DNA of 64,000 nt from assembly GCA_016081115.2 (NCBI GenBank), contig JABTTQ020000359.1:61001-125000 (forward strand), in the 5' to 3' direction. Made by a program: the position numbers and the translations under genes. Positions 1 through 10,654 of the stretch are shown here, in pieces. Each line of letters starts with the position of its first letter. The first letter of the stretch is position 1. The notes beneath the pieces were generated by a model. The model searched no databases and was not told the DNA's origin. It saw only the letters and a program-made list of their open reading frames with translations. Source of the DNA: Rehmannia glutinosa. Lineage: Eukaryota > Streptophyta > Magnoliopsida > Lamiales > Orobanchaceae.

Positions 1-665
1 TGGGGATTTTCTTTTTTTACAATTTCACCCAAAGAACAATTTATGATGCCCTTCAAATCACCCTTTTTCTAAAATCATAATATTGAACGCTATTTTTTTT
101 ATAGAACAATGCATATAAATAACATTCATTTGTTAATTTTTATTTTAGACTAAACCAACATAAAACCTTAAAATTGACACAAGATGCACGATCATCACAT
201 TCGACTTTGATTTACAAACTAGCAATTTGAAGTTCCTAAGATAAACCAATATAAAAAAATCAATTTCAAAATTAGTAGATAAAAATCAAAATCTCATATT
301 GATGATTTGTTTCACTAACTCTCAACAATTATTTTTAAGATCAATATTATAAATATACGCGATTATCACGTGTAGACCCATGATAAGGGGCTCCCAAGAT
401 AGAATCCTCTTCTCGGCCCTTTTCCTTTGTTTAAGTTTAAAAGTCAAGTTTGAATAGCGACCAACGTAGAGGTAAGATGTTCATATTTGCCATTAATCCC
501 CACTATTTGGTCATGCATTTCGAACTAATACCGAAATTTATTCTGCGACTTCATTTCACGAACCTTCTCGTTTCATAGTCTCCGTTTGAAGTATTTGGTC
601 GATGCGTTCTTGAGCTTCTGAAGATCTTTCAATCGAATACCATCAACCATGGCCGAGGATCATGA
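1..665 (-). mobile_element. Remnant of the 5' internal region of an older LTR retroelement
   Basis: Reading the minus strand away from the primer-binding site at 666-678, a short reading frame opens at about 651 (begins MVDGIRLKDLQ). It breaks after about 27 codons, and gag-like text (GINGKYEHL) appears near 480-500 in another frame. The order LTR, Met-tRNA-type primer site, then a short gag-like start is what an LTR retroelement shows. The rest down to base 1 is AT-rich with no clear domain. The lineage cannot be decided. Confidence 0.4.
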
Positions 666-678
666 CTTCTTGATACCA
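666..678 (-). other. Primer-binding site of the older LTR retroelement
   Basis: On the minus strand this reads TGGTATCAAGAAG. It begins like the initiator-Met tRNA complement used by many plant retroelements (TGGTATCA) and lies two bases after an LTR-like end ...TACAACA. Confidence 0.5.
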
Positions 679-680
679 AT

Positions 681-885
681 TGTTGTAATTCGATATTTTG
701 ATGGATTGTAACTTAATATTAAAATACAGAATATGATATTTCTTAGCTCAGCATTCATAGAATTTTGGGGAAGGTGATAGAGATAGAAGGTAGAGAGAGA
801 GAGAGAGATGAAATTAGAGAGAGAAGAGAATTGCAACAACTTTCTGATTGATTCCTTCATTCCATTTTACTGCCGTTTATATTCT
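681..885 (-). repeat. Older LTR, part 1 (split by the copia insertion; continues at 5580-5750)
   Basis: The plus strand starts TGTTGTAATT right next to the primer-binding site and holds a GA-rich run near 793-808. It is interrupted at 885/886 by the copia element. The continuation after the insertion ends ...TTTGTCA near 5750, giving a TG...CA unit of about 375 bp once the insert and the duplicated target bases are removed. The outer boundary is inferred, because no second LTR copy is in the window. Confidence 0.4.
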
Positions 886-1052
886 TGAAAGTATAATAGA
901 AACAGAATACTTTTGTATTTCTCTATATTGCTGAAGTACAATGACGTCCAATATTTATACAAGTTAAGGTAACTAACAAATCTAAAAAATAAATAAGTAT
1001 GAATCATAAAAGATAAAATACAAGAGCTACAAAATGGGTGTCATCATTATCA
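886..1052 (-). repeat. 3' LTR of the copia element
   Basis: It begins TGAAAGTATAATAG and ends TCATTATCA on the plus strand. It matches 5413-5579 along its whole length with about six substitutions and no indel that I can see. The 167-bp length is short for a copia LTR. Confidence 0.9.
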
Positions 1053-1062
1053 CGCCCCTCGG
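1053..1062 (-). other. Polypurine tract of the copia element
   Basis: On the minus strand the bases just before the 3' LTR read GAGGGGCG, the position and purine richness expected of the plus-strand primer. It is slightly imperfect because of the C near its end. Confidence 0.6.
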
Positions 1063-1074
1063 CGATAAAGCGGA

Positions 1075-1640
1075 TCACCGCAACAAGCTTGTTTCGTAAA
1101 ATAATGAAGCGAGGTCGTGCAAGGATTTGGTCATGATGTCCGCCAACTGATCGATGGTGGAAATGAACTTAATTGACAATTCACCAGCAGATACTTTTTC
1201 ACGGACAAAATGAACATCAATTTCAATGTGTTTTGTGCGCGCATGGAACACATGATTGGTGGTTAGGTAAGTGGCACCAATGTTATCACACAAAGAGTAG
1301 GTGCAATAGAATCGAGTAGATTGAGCTCACGTAAAAGTGATTGTATCCAACATAATTCGTCTGTGGCAAAGACAATTGCACGCTATTGCGCTTATGTACT
1401 TGATCTCGATGTGGTAGGTTGTTTCTTCGCAGACCATGAGACTAAGTTAGAACCAAGATAAATACAATAGCCGTGAGTAATTCTTCTATCGTCGGGGCAT
1501 CCAGCCCAATCAGAATCAGAGTAAGCGTGCAATTCAGTGATAGAAGAGGGTCGAAGCAACAACCCATGAGACCTAGTGCCATTTAGATATCGAAGAATGC
1601 GTTTAACGGCGGACCAATGTGGATCGCGAGGAGCATGCAT
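1075..1640 (-). pseudogene. Copia RNase H remnant
   Basis: Two fragments in different frames make up a copia RNase H domain. The upper one (1392-1640) contains AYSDSDWAGCPDDRR and GSNLVSWSAKKQPTTSRSST, the typical first half. The lower one (1075-1293) contains ARTKHIEIDVHFVREKV and QLADIMTKSL, the typical C-terminal end of a copia polyprotein. Stops and frameshifts lie between them. Confidence 0.85.
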
Positions 1641-1730
1641 AAACTGACATACCTTGTTGACAAAGCAAAACTAATCTTCCTGGTCTCGTGAATGTAAGAT
1701 CTTGAAGAAAGAGCACCGAGCAACACTACG

Positions 1731-2720
1731 TTACAAAGTTGGATCATGAAAGGGATCATATTCATTCTGAGATAAGTGCAATGATGATGAAAGTGGAGTA
1801 GCAGTAGGCTTCGCATCAACCATTTTTGTGCGTACCAACAAGTCAGTAATATAATGATGTTGAGAAATTAGTAAACCTTCAGATTTGCGAGAAACCTGGA
1901 TACCCAAGAAGAATGATAAATCACCAAGATACTTTAATGCAAACTGACTGTGGAGTGCAGACGCAACGGATTTAATGGCTGCGAGAGTAAAACTTGTTAA
2001 AAGAATATCATTGACATACACTAAAATCATGATGATAGCATCGGTATGTCTAAAAAATAGAGATGTATCGATTTTCTTTGAAATGAACCCCATTTGAATT
2101 AAGAAGTCGTTGAGTCGGGAAAACCAAGCATGAGGTGCTTGCTTTAAATCATAAAGAGCTTTTTGTAATTTACAAACATGATTCGGATATTGAGGATGAA
2201 CAACACCTGGAGGTTGAGACATATAAACATCCTCAGAAAGTAGTCCATGCAAAAAAGGCATTGTTAACATCAACCTGTCGGATAGGCCAACCATGTGAAA
2301 TAACGAGAGACAAAATGATACGAATAGTAGTGGGTTTAACAACAGTACTAAATGATTCAGTGTAGTCGATACCCTCTTACGATTAAACCCTTTGCGACTA
2401 ATCGAGCTTTGTATCGTTCAATGAGAACCATCCACATTCCTCTTGATTCGAAAAACCCATTTGCAACCAATAATATTTGCATTGGATGGTTGTGGAGTTA
2501 ACATCCATGTATTATTCTGAATAAGGGCATTATATTTTTTGTTCATGGCATCACGCCAGTGATAGTGTTTGGATGCAGAGGAATAGGAGGTTGCTTCATA
2601 GCCTAAAAGCGCGGAAGAGACAAAGGGACGGGTAATGGCTGTATAGCTGAGGAAGTCGGAAAATTGTTTGGCATGCCGCGTGTTGTCGTGAGTTTGAGTA
2701 ACCATGGGGTGACGAGACTG
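1731..2720 (-). pseudogene. Copia reverse transcriptase remnant
   Basis: The start of the domain (2418-2705) has NNTWML and GCKWVFRIKRN. The main part (1731-2342) has ALYDLKQAPHAWF, then YVNDILL where an active enzyme has YVDDILL, then LGDLSFFLGIQV. The catalytic aspartate change D to N, together with a frame break near 2340-2420, shows an inactive enzyme. Confidence 0.88.
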
Positions 2721-2912
2721 AGATGGAACGTCATGTAATTCGGGATTAGAATAAGTGTTAGGATAGTTAGACGTGGAGGAAAAGGGAGAAGGACTGGGAA
2801 TGGATTTTGATTCGGAAGATGGTGAGCATGGAGGGGAATGAGCAGGTTGTGAGGTTATAGAAGTTGGTGAGAATTGTGGTTGTATTTGGGTAAGTGGGAG
2901 GCGTGTGGGAGA

Positions 2913-3900
2913 TTAAGGAACTAGGGGGACGTGTGGTGGAGATTTATTAGAAGAAGGAATAGAAGTACTTGGTGTTTCTGGATTAGATGAAGAAGAGGAA
3001 GATGTGCACAAAGTGGATTGGGGTACTGGTAGATAAGAATTATCTAAAACAGAAGAAGCGTGTTTATTAAATTGCGAAAGTCGGGAAATAACAGAAGAAT
3101 CGGATAAAAGCAATGATGTAGGGGACATGTTAAAAAGAAAATAATTTTCATTAAACACGACATGGCGAGAGAGGTGAACCATGCCCGATTGAAGATCAAA
3201 GCAACGATATCCAAGGTGATCAGGACTATACCCAATGAAAGCACATGGAACTGACTTTGGACTATGTTTGTCAGTTCGAGTGGCACCTAAGAAAGGAAAG
3301 CACAAACATCCATAAACACGGAAAAATGAGTAGTCAGGTGGCTTGGAAAATAATTGTTGAAAGGGAGAAACATTGGCTAAGACAGGAGTGGGCAAGCGAT
3401 TAATTAAAAAGGTTGTGGTACTAAAAGATTCGACCCAAAACATTTTAGGAAGAGACGCCTGGAACATTAAAGTGTTGCCAATTTCTGTAATGTGTTGAAT
3501 TTTTCGTTCAACCATTCCATTTTGTTCGGGATTATGAGGGCACAAAATCCGGTATTGGATACCACTAGATTGAATAACTGTTTTTAATTGGCCATAGATT
3601 AATTCACGTGCGCCATCACATTGAAAAAATTTGATAGTTATTGAAAGTTGATTCTCAACCAGTGCTTTAAAATGGACAAAACAATTAACAGATTCAGCTT
3701 TTGTGCGCATAGGATAAAACCAGGTGAATGAGAGAACTCGTCAACAAAAATGATAAAATAACGAAAACCAGAAAATGAAGCACTAGAAATAGGACCCAAA
3801 CATCACAATGTATGATTTCAAGAGGAGCAGTGGCATTATTAGAGGATGAATAAAAGGGGAGCTTATGGCTCTTGCCCATCATGCATGAGTTACAAGAGGA
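2913..3900 (-). pseudogene. Copia integrase remnant
   Basis: The integrase core shows FQCDGARELI (second acidic residue) and NPEQNGMVERKIQH (third acidic residue), then FWVESFSTTTFLINRLP and YGCLCFPFLG, as in plant copia elements. The first part of the core, near 3694-3880, is in another frame and degraded. The end is serine- and proline-rich linker. Confidence 0.85.
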
Positions 3901-4134
3901 ACAAAGAAGTGGAGAATCAACAAATTAACATAATTCCTAGAGTTGAGAAGTGTTAAAATAGACTGCAACGGGTGCCCCAAATGTTGGTGCCAAATGGTGG
4001 GCGGAAGACGAGACACCGCTAACGCCGTGGGAGATGAAATCGAAGGAGATGATGATCTTTGGAAAAGCATATAGGCTAGAATCAATATGGCCTTTGAGGA
4101 GAGGCGTCCGGTGCGGAGGTCCTTGATAAGACAA
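3879..4134 (-). pseudogene. Copia GAG-pre-integrase (HHCC) remnant
   Basis: WHQHLGHPLQSILTLLN is the classical start of the pre-integrase zinc-binding domain. It is present in one frame and garbled by a frame break against the neighbouring stretch. Confidence 0.75.
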
Positions 4135-4268
4135 TAATCAGGAAAAATTCAAAAGAATCGGAGTTATCCTTTGTGAATTGAGAAAGTGAGAGTAAATTCT
4201 TAGTTAGACGAGGAACACGAAGAACATTGGAAAGGTGAAACTTGTGAGAGGAAGTAAAGAAAATAGAA

Positions 4269-5335
4269 TTACCAAAGTATTAGAAATAGGAAGTGGAGTG
4301 CCATCACCAACAACAACCTGTATGCGTGCTTTGATAAAGTTTCAATTGATGATGAAGATGAGAGTCTGCGGTCATGTGAGAGTAGCACCGATGATCCGGA
4401 ATCTACTGAAAACAGAATGTGTGGCAACAGGTTCGAGGAGTGGTGAAGATGAAGACCAGCAAACTGATTTGGAGGCTTAGACTGACTTGTGTTGCGGGAC
4501 TGAGAATACCGATAATGGCATTTGGCATCCGAGTTGCTGAACTTGTGACAATTTTGACATTTCAATCGAGAGCCACCATGGGAGGATTTGAAGTGAGATT
4601 TAAAAGCCACATAGGAAGAATTTGGTTGAAATGGTGTGGGAAGTAAGTCTTGTTGATTAAGAGAAATATATTGAAGCCGAGTGTGAGAGAAAGTGATAGT
4701 TGGAGAATCAGTCACAGATTGAGTAGCATCGTCAAGGAGAGTACGTTGTTCGTATGTGAGTAATTTGGCAGTGAGATCAGAAAAGGTGGGCGTGGGATTG
4801 AGATTTTCAATAAAAGTGACAAACGGGCGATATTCAATAGGTAACCCATCGAGTGTAACGAGGATAAGATGAGTCGGACAAAACATCACGGTGGCGAGAG
4901 AAGTAGAAAGATGATGAATTTGTTGAAGATAGTCGGAGATGGAAAGAGACCCTTTACGGAAAGATCGTAATTGAGTCCGAAGAAGAGATTTGCGAGCGAG
5001 AGATTTTTGCATGAATGAAGTTTGGAGAAAATCCAGGAGATTTTGGGCGTGGCATGGCTTGTGGCTTGATGAACTAGAGAATCGAGAGAGTGTAGAGGTG
5101 ATACAGCGGTAACATAATGATCAAAGCGGTCCATTAGGAAGAGAAGAGAGATTGTCGTTGATTGGTTTGGAAATAGTACCGCCAATATATCTCGTAAGAT
5201 CGGTAAAGGAAAAATAATCGGGATCTATTTTCCACGTGAGATAATTAGTGTTGTCAGGAGAAATGTGACGAAACTTTTGACATGGTGGGTTGGTAATGGA
5301 GTTGATGGAGCAACGAGAAGAAGGAGCCATGGGAA
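4269..5335 (-). pseudogene. Copia gag remnant
   Basis: The N-terminal methionine (MAPSSRCSIN) lies near 5330. SISDYLQQIHHLSTSLA and TLDGLPIEYRPFV are typical of the UBN2-type capsid region of plant copia gag. The zinc knuckle CQNCHKFSNSDAKC has Asn where the family has His, so it is degenerate. The N-terminal 100 codons and the rest are in different frames. Confidence 0.8.
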
Positions 5336-5399
5336 GGATGAGATGTGAAAGAACGGAAAAAGAAGGAAAAAAAAAGAATTGGAGACGCAAGTCGTATTA

Positions 5400-5412
5400 G
5401 ATTTTGATACCA
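5400..5412 (-). other. Primer-binding site of the copia element
   Basis: On the minus strand it reads TGGTATCAAAAT and directly abuts the 5' LTR, matching the 3' end of initiator Met tRNA over the first eight bases. Confidence 0.75.
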
Positions 5413-5579
5413 TAAAAGAATAATAGAAGCAGAATACTTTTGTATTTCTCTATATTGCTGAAGTACAATGACGTCCAATATTTATACAAGGTAAGGTAAC
5501 TAACAAATCTAAAGAATAGATAAGTATGAATCATAAAAGATAAAATACAAGAGCTACAAAATGGGTGTCATCATTATCA
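5413..5579 (-). repeat. 5' LTR of the copia element
   Basis: It is the partner of 886-1052. Its inner end has mutated from TG to TA on the plus strand, one of about six differences between the LTRs. Confidence 0.9.
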
Positions 5580-5750
5580 ATTATCCTTTCCCCTATGTGG
5601 ACCACCACTAAATCAGAAATAAACATTAATTCAAAACGGATAACTAAGTTAATGGGCTTAACATAAATACAAGCACAACTAATTTAATTGCTACCAAATA
5701 ATCTTCAGCCAATAGCTCAACCCATTTAAAATAACTCAACCCATTTGTCA
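5580..5750 (-). repeat. Older LTR, part 2 (continuation of 681-885)
   Basis: This is the right-hand remainder of the LTR that the copia element entered, ending ...CCCATTTGTCA. The assignment rests on the target duplication across the insertion and on a plausible TG...CA frame for the joined piece. Confidence 0.35.
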
Positions 5751-6439
5751 ATCCCCTTTTTCATTGCTCAACCCACATTCCTTCTTCCGACCAAACCCTA
5801 CTTCTCAATGCTTCCTTCAGATCTTATTTCCTTCTTCTTGTTATTTTCCATTTCTTCCATATTCATAACAGGATGGCAATGTGGCAAGTATCTAAAGACA
5901 CGATCCAAATGCATGGTCCCGACACGAATTAAATAAAATTTAATACAAAAAAGATTAAATATATATATATATTTAAAATATTATTTATAAAAGTTGTTAT
6001 TGTCAATTTATAAATGTTAAATGCAATATTAAAAGATAAAATTTATATTATAATATATATTCAATATATTAAAAAGAATTAATTTACTATACGGGTAGGC
6101 GAGACAGAGCGGTACCCACGAAAGTGATACCCATACCCATCCCGCTAATGCGGGTCATGGATATAAAGCGGCCCAAACAGTTGGCGAAGCGGTATCCGAT
6201 TGGGACAAAATTATCATCCCGATATATGCGCTTATTCTTTTTATAATAATAATATAAATATATTCAATATCTTTTGTGTGAATTGGATTAACATTATTAT
6301 AGATTCTATTATTGTGGTCTTTATGAATATAAAAATATTTGTACTCTAGTTACGTTTTTCCTTTACAAAGAATTGTAATAAATATTTAGCTAAAAGGACA
6401 AAAAAAATATACGTACTTATATTGAGTGTTTCATACTAA
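5751..6439. repeat. AT-rich spacer with a degraded GGGATGGCAA-type element (about 5870-6220)
   Basis: AGGATGGCAAT near 5872 and ATTATCATCCC near 6205-6217 are imperfect inverted ends. The inner tracts (GCGGTACCC, GATACCCATACCC, CCCGCTAATGCGGGT) resemble the tips of the clearer elements at 12648-13343 and 36207-36701. No target duplication could be settled. No gene is seen in the rest. Confidence 0.45.
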
Positions 6440-8509
6440 TATAGCGTGGTGCTTACTCATGAATGCATTCATTATTTGAAGGGCGTAGGAAAAGCAAAAA
6501 GTATTTATGGCTCTTAAATTTGACATGTCTAAAGCTTATGATAAAGTCGAATGGAATTTCCTTGCTAATGTTCTTATCAAAATGGGCTTTCATGTTAAAT
6601 TTGTCGCATGGATTTTTAATTGTATTAGATCATCGTCTTTTCTTTCAATATTAATGGGCAAGTTAAATGATTTGTGACACCATCGAGAGGAGGAGGAAAG
6701 ACCCCCTTTCTCACTATCTCTTCATTCTTTTGTCTGAAGCTCTTTCTAACCAGATAAAACAAGCTAGGAATCAGTGTCTGTTCAATGGACTTAGAATCAG
6801 CATAAATGGTCCTATCATCAGTCATTTGTTCTTTGCGGATTACTCTATTATTTTTTGTGAAGCCTCACTATTCCAAGCCCTTGGTATTAGAATTTTACTA
6901 GATATGTTTTGCAAAGCTTCGGGTCAACAAGTGAACCTTGATAAATCAATATTCTTTTTTAGTAAAAACATTAATACTGACCTTAAGAGAGGCATTTGTG
7001 AGTTGTTAGATGGTATTCCGGAGCAACATCAGTCTAGGTACCTAGGTTTACCTATGGTGAGTGGTCGCTCTAAAAATGAGATTTTTAATTTGTGGTTCAG
7101 AATGTCCAAAAAGAGTGAACAATTGGAGAAATTTATTTCTGTCATGTGCTGGGAAAGAAATCTTGTTGAAAGTGGTCATTAATGCCATTCCTAACTACGT
7201 TATGTCTTGCTTCAAACTTCCTGTCAATGTGTGCCTTGATGTTTGTAAAATAGCGTCGAAATTCTGGTGGGGATCTTCTCATAAAGGGGGTAAGATAATT
7301 TCTTGGGCGGCTTGGGACAAAATGTCATTACCTAAAGAGGAGGGTGGGCTAGGATTTCAAGATTTAACTCTTTTTAATGATACACTCCTTGGGAAGCAAC
7401 TGTGGAGACTTATCACACAATCTAATCTCCTCCTCGGTAAGGTTTTAAAAGCTAAATACTATCCAAGGGGAAACCTTGGTGAGTGTGAGCCTAAAAATGG
7501 GGATTCGTGGCTGTGGAAAAGTTGGTTAAAAGCCAAGTATACACTTCGGCTAGGCCTTAGATATCGAGTGGGGGATGGTAAAACAATCCGGGTTTGGGAT
7601 TCGCTTTGGCTTCTAAAAACTCCTTAAAAGCAAACTGAAACATTTTGTGTGGAAACTCATTAATGGATGTCTTCCTACAACAACGTTAATGGCTAATATG
7701 GGCTTGAACTTTGATACCAGATGATGTTTTTGTGGGGAGGGCCACGAATCTCCTGAACATCTTTTCTTTTAGTGTGAGAGAGCCCAAAAGGTATGGAAAC
7801 TTTCACCTCTACAATGCTCGAACACTGAACATACAACCTTCAATGTGAGTGGATGGTGGTTACAAACGTGAAAAATCAGTGAATGTATACTTGGGATTGA
7901 TAGGATTCAACTTTCCGTATATTTGTTGTGGTGGTTATGGAAAAATAGAAATTTGTGGGTGTTCCATAAATCTAGTTCTGCTTCCGTCTTGCTTTTGTAT
8001 TGTTTTTTATTTTTCCCTTTTTTCATCTTTGCGAACACGGATACTAAAGATTCATGGGGACCTCAAAAAATAGGAGATGGAGAACGGAAAGGGAAAAAAA
8101 AGCCAAGAAGGTCTGGTAGCCCTCCCAATTATTCTGATTGGAAGATATTTTTATGTCCTTTTCATCTAGTAACCGGGGTAATCAAATGGCAGGAAGCTGA
8201 CATTGCAAACAGAGCTTTTCAAGAATGGCAGGAGTTCCAGATGTTTGCTGATGCGAAGAGGGAGATCCATCAAGGTCAAGACATGGAACGTGGACTAAAC
8301 GACTTACAGGGACATACTATGGAAGAAGTAGAACACTACAAAATGGTGATCAGTGCTATCCAGGTGTTACCCTCTAAATACGGCTTTGGTGGCTGCATTT
8401 TTAATGAAACAAGGGCAATGATTCGAGCATGGAGTTCTTCTAGGGAAGGTAATTTCCATCAAGTTGAAGCAACTTTACTTGGGATTCGATATAGTATGTG
8501 TATTGCAGC
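6440..8509 (+). pseudogene. 5'-truncated, decayed LINE (non-LTR) reverse transcriptase
   Basis: Plant L1-type signatures appear in order but in shifting frames. FDMSKAYDKVEWNFL (6519-6565) is RT motif A. DPLSHYLFILLSEALS (6700-6755) follows. FADYSIIF stands at the catalytic FADD box, with the second Asp replaced by Tyr. YLGLPMVSGRS follows, then WGSSHKGGKIISWAAWDK and EEGGLGFQDL (7260-7370). A zinc-binding tail has KHFVWKLINGCLPT and CFCGEGHESPEHLFF (7640-7770) with stops. A weaker stretch (about 8000-8508) may be an RNase H remnant. No endonuclease domain precedes it, so the copy is 5'-truncated. Confidence 0.88.
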
Positions 8510-8829
8510 CAGTGTTGTAAAAATCGGCTTTAGCGCCGCCAGGCGCCGACTAAGGTCAGGCCCCAGACCGATCCGATTTTGCCCAAATCGGATTCGAAAA
8601 AATCATTTTGGCTAAAAATCGGTTAAGTAAGCACCAAATCGGAGCTAGGCGCTCTCCTAGGAGGCCAAAAAATCGTGCCTAAGGCAGAAAAAATCGCCAA
8701 AAATCGGTAAAAAAATAAAAAATTGAAAAAAAAAAAGAAAAATAGTATTGTTTTTAAAAGAACCGCTTAAAGCGCTAAAGCGTTAGGCGCCGCGCCCCAA
8801 CTAACGCCTAGCGATTTTCTGCAACCATG
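8510..8829. mobile_element. hAT-type MITE with perfect 8-bp target duplication
   Basis: The 320-bp element starts CAGTGTTGTAAAAATCG and ends CGATTTTCTGCAACCATG, imperfect inverted ends of about 18 bp. It is flanked on both sides by ATTGCAGC (8502-8509 and 8830-8837). Eight-base duplications and CAxxG-like tips indicate hAT. The inside is rich in GGCGCC and TAGGCG palindromic tracts. It lies within the tail of the LINE and is therefore younger. Confidence 0.85.
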
Positions 8830-8837
8830 ATTGCAGC

Positions 8838-9168
8838 AAAGTGTACGAATCATTGCTTAGACAGGTAGATGACACGGGTGTTATGCGCAAACTTAATGAG
8901 AAAACTACATTTGATCTCAAGGACGATAACAAAAAATATCTACTTGTTAAACTATTTATTCGATAGTGTTTGTTTTGTGAACCAGGATCATAAGAACTCA
9001 GTTTTTATGTAATAAGCTAGCTCATGTGATTTTGGAATCTAATGTTAATCTGAATTGGGTTGACCAATTCCTAAATAGTTAGTTAAAGATAATAGCCACC
9101 TTGGTTTATTAGCAGGTGAAGGCTACGTTGTAATGACTTTTTTAAGATGAGTTTTGTTATAATATTAA
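8838..9168. other. Spacer, probably end of LINE remnant
   Basis: The sequence after the MITE resumes the LINE-side flank for perhaps 100 bp, then becomes AT-rich with no gene or clear repeat. Confidence 0.3.
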
Positions 9169-10351
9169 GTGATAATTACACTTTTGGTACCCAAAGTTTA
9201 CTGTCTTTTTGGTTTTGGTACCTAATGTTCCAACTTAACCACTTCTAGTACCCTAAGTTTCTGATGTTAATCACTCACTACGAGTTGTTATCTTTCCGTC
9301 CAAAATTTAAAATTGACCTGTTGTTGCAGGTAAGAAGTGCTTTTAGCTCTATTATTAAGATCAAATATGATATTAAGCAACATATTTTTTATTAATCTAA
9401 TCAATAATTAAATATGAATTATTGAATTATATATTGAGTGAAAATTTATATTTATTATTTTATAAAATAACTAAATAACTATTAATGTTTTGATGTCAAT
9501 TATTAAAGATAAATAAACAAAATTTAAATAATCACTATTAAGTACTACATAATAATATTAGTTAAATTTATAATATTATTATGAAAGTATTATTATATAT
9601 GTCTATGCTATGTTTCTCCTTTTCTATTTCCATATCTTAATTAAATATATATATATATAATTATTTCTCAATTTTAAAAAAAATAATATAGAAAATTTGC
9701 CGAAAAAAAGATAATGGTACTTGATAGACACATTTGACATTTATGTCTTGATTTTTAAGGAATTCATATTTAAACAATGAAAATATATTTAATCAATAAA
9801 TTAAATAAAAATAGTCTACAACATTAAACAAATCACAGTTTCTAAAAATATAATTTTTTAAAAAAATACAGAAGTATAATGTCCAAAACAAATTGATTTT
9901 CCACAAGGTGCCAATAATTCTTAATTTTATTCTAGTTTTCGTAAAAAAATAGATTGTAATTTAAATTAATTTTCATTTATAATTATTTTTTTGAATTTTC
10001 ATATCCAGTTACTTCTTAATTTTCTAGAATACATATTTTTTATTATAAAAATAATTTTTTTAATTATAATAATTATAAACGAAATAAGACGAAATTAGGA
10101 GGAAGAAGACGGGAAAAAGAAAAGAAAGAACTTTTTTCTATTTTACTGATATATATATATATATATAATATAATAGTAAACCATTTTTGACTCAACAATG
10201 GTCGGCCAAGTTAGTTTTGGATGGAAAAATAACGAGTAGTGAAAGTGATTAACGTCATAAACTTAGCAGTCTTAAAAGTGACTAAGTTGGAATATTGGGT
10301 ACCAAAACCAAAAGGACAATAAACTTCGAGTACCAAAAGTGTAATTATCCC
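9169..10351. mobile_element. Nonautonomous Mutator-like element (MULE) with long TIRs
   Basis: The left end GTGATAATTACACTTTTGG and the reverse complement of the right end, GGGATAATTACACTTTTGG, start terminal inverted repeats of about 130 bp (9169-9300 and 10220-10351). The element is flanked by identical 9-bp copies of TAATATTAA (9160-9168 and 10352-10360). Long TIRs with a 9-bp duplication define Mutator. The inner 920 bp is AT-rich with no transposase and no recognisable captured gene. Confidence 0.88.
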
Positions 10352-10360
10352 TAATATTAA

Positions 10361-10654
10361 CTATCATTGGAAAAAAAATAATACTAATAATCTAATATTC
10401 TTATCCGAGTCCCCATTAAAATTTAAAACAGAAAAGCAAGCCCTCATATCAAAAACCTTAAACAGTAAAATACAATGGCTCCATTGCAAATATGGAAAAT
10501 ATATAAATGTGATTTACATTTGATTGCCTTCAAATTTTCCCTAAAGAAAATCAATACACAAAAACAATAAAACCCAAATCAACAATCTGTTTACAAGAAA
10601 AAATCAAATTGAAAAATCAAATAAACCCCAAACAGAAACTCATTAAACCCTTCG
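10361..10654. other. 3' flank of the CASP gene
   Basis: AT-rich sequence that should contain the CASP 3' UTR and polyadenylation site. AATAAA-like words on the minus strand near 10560-10620 fit, but none can be singled out. Confidence 0.3.

Larger units (their letters stand above)
886..5579 (-). mobile_element. Ty1/copia LTR retrotransposon, degenerate but structurally complete
   Basis: The 4.7-kb element is bounded by two 167-bp LTRs (886-1052 and 5413-5579) that differ at about six positions. It is flanked by ATTCT on the left and ATTAT on the right, an imperfect 5-bp target duplication. A Met-tRNA primer-binding site adjoins the right LTR and a purine-rich tract adjoins the left one. Gag, integrase, reverse transcriptase and RNase H remnants follow in minus-strand order, with integrase before reverse transcriptase, which defines copia. 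The coding region is broken by many stops and frameshifts, so the copy cannot move by itself. LTR divergence of a few percent indicates a moderately old insertion. Confidence 0.9.
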
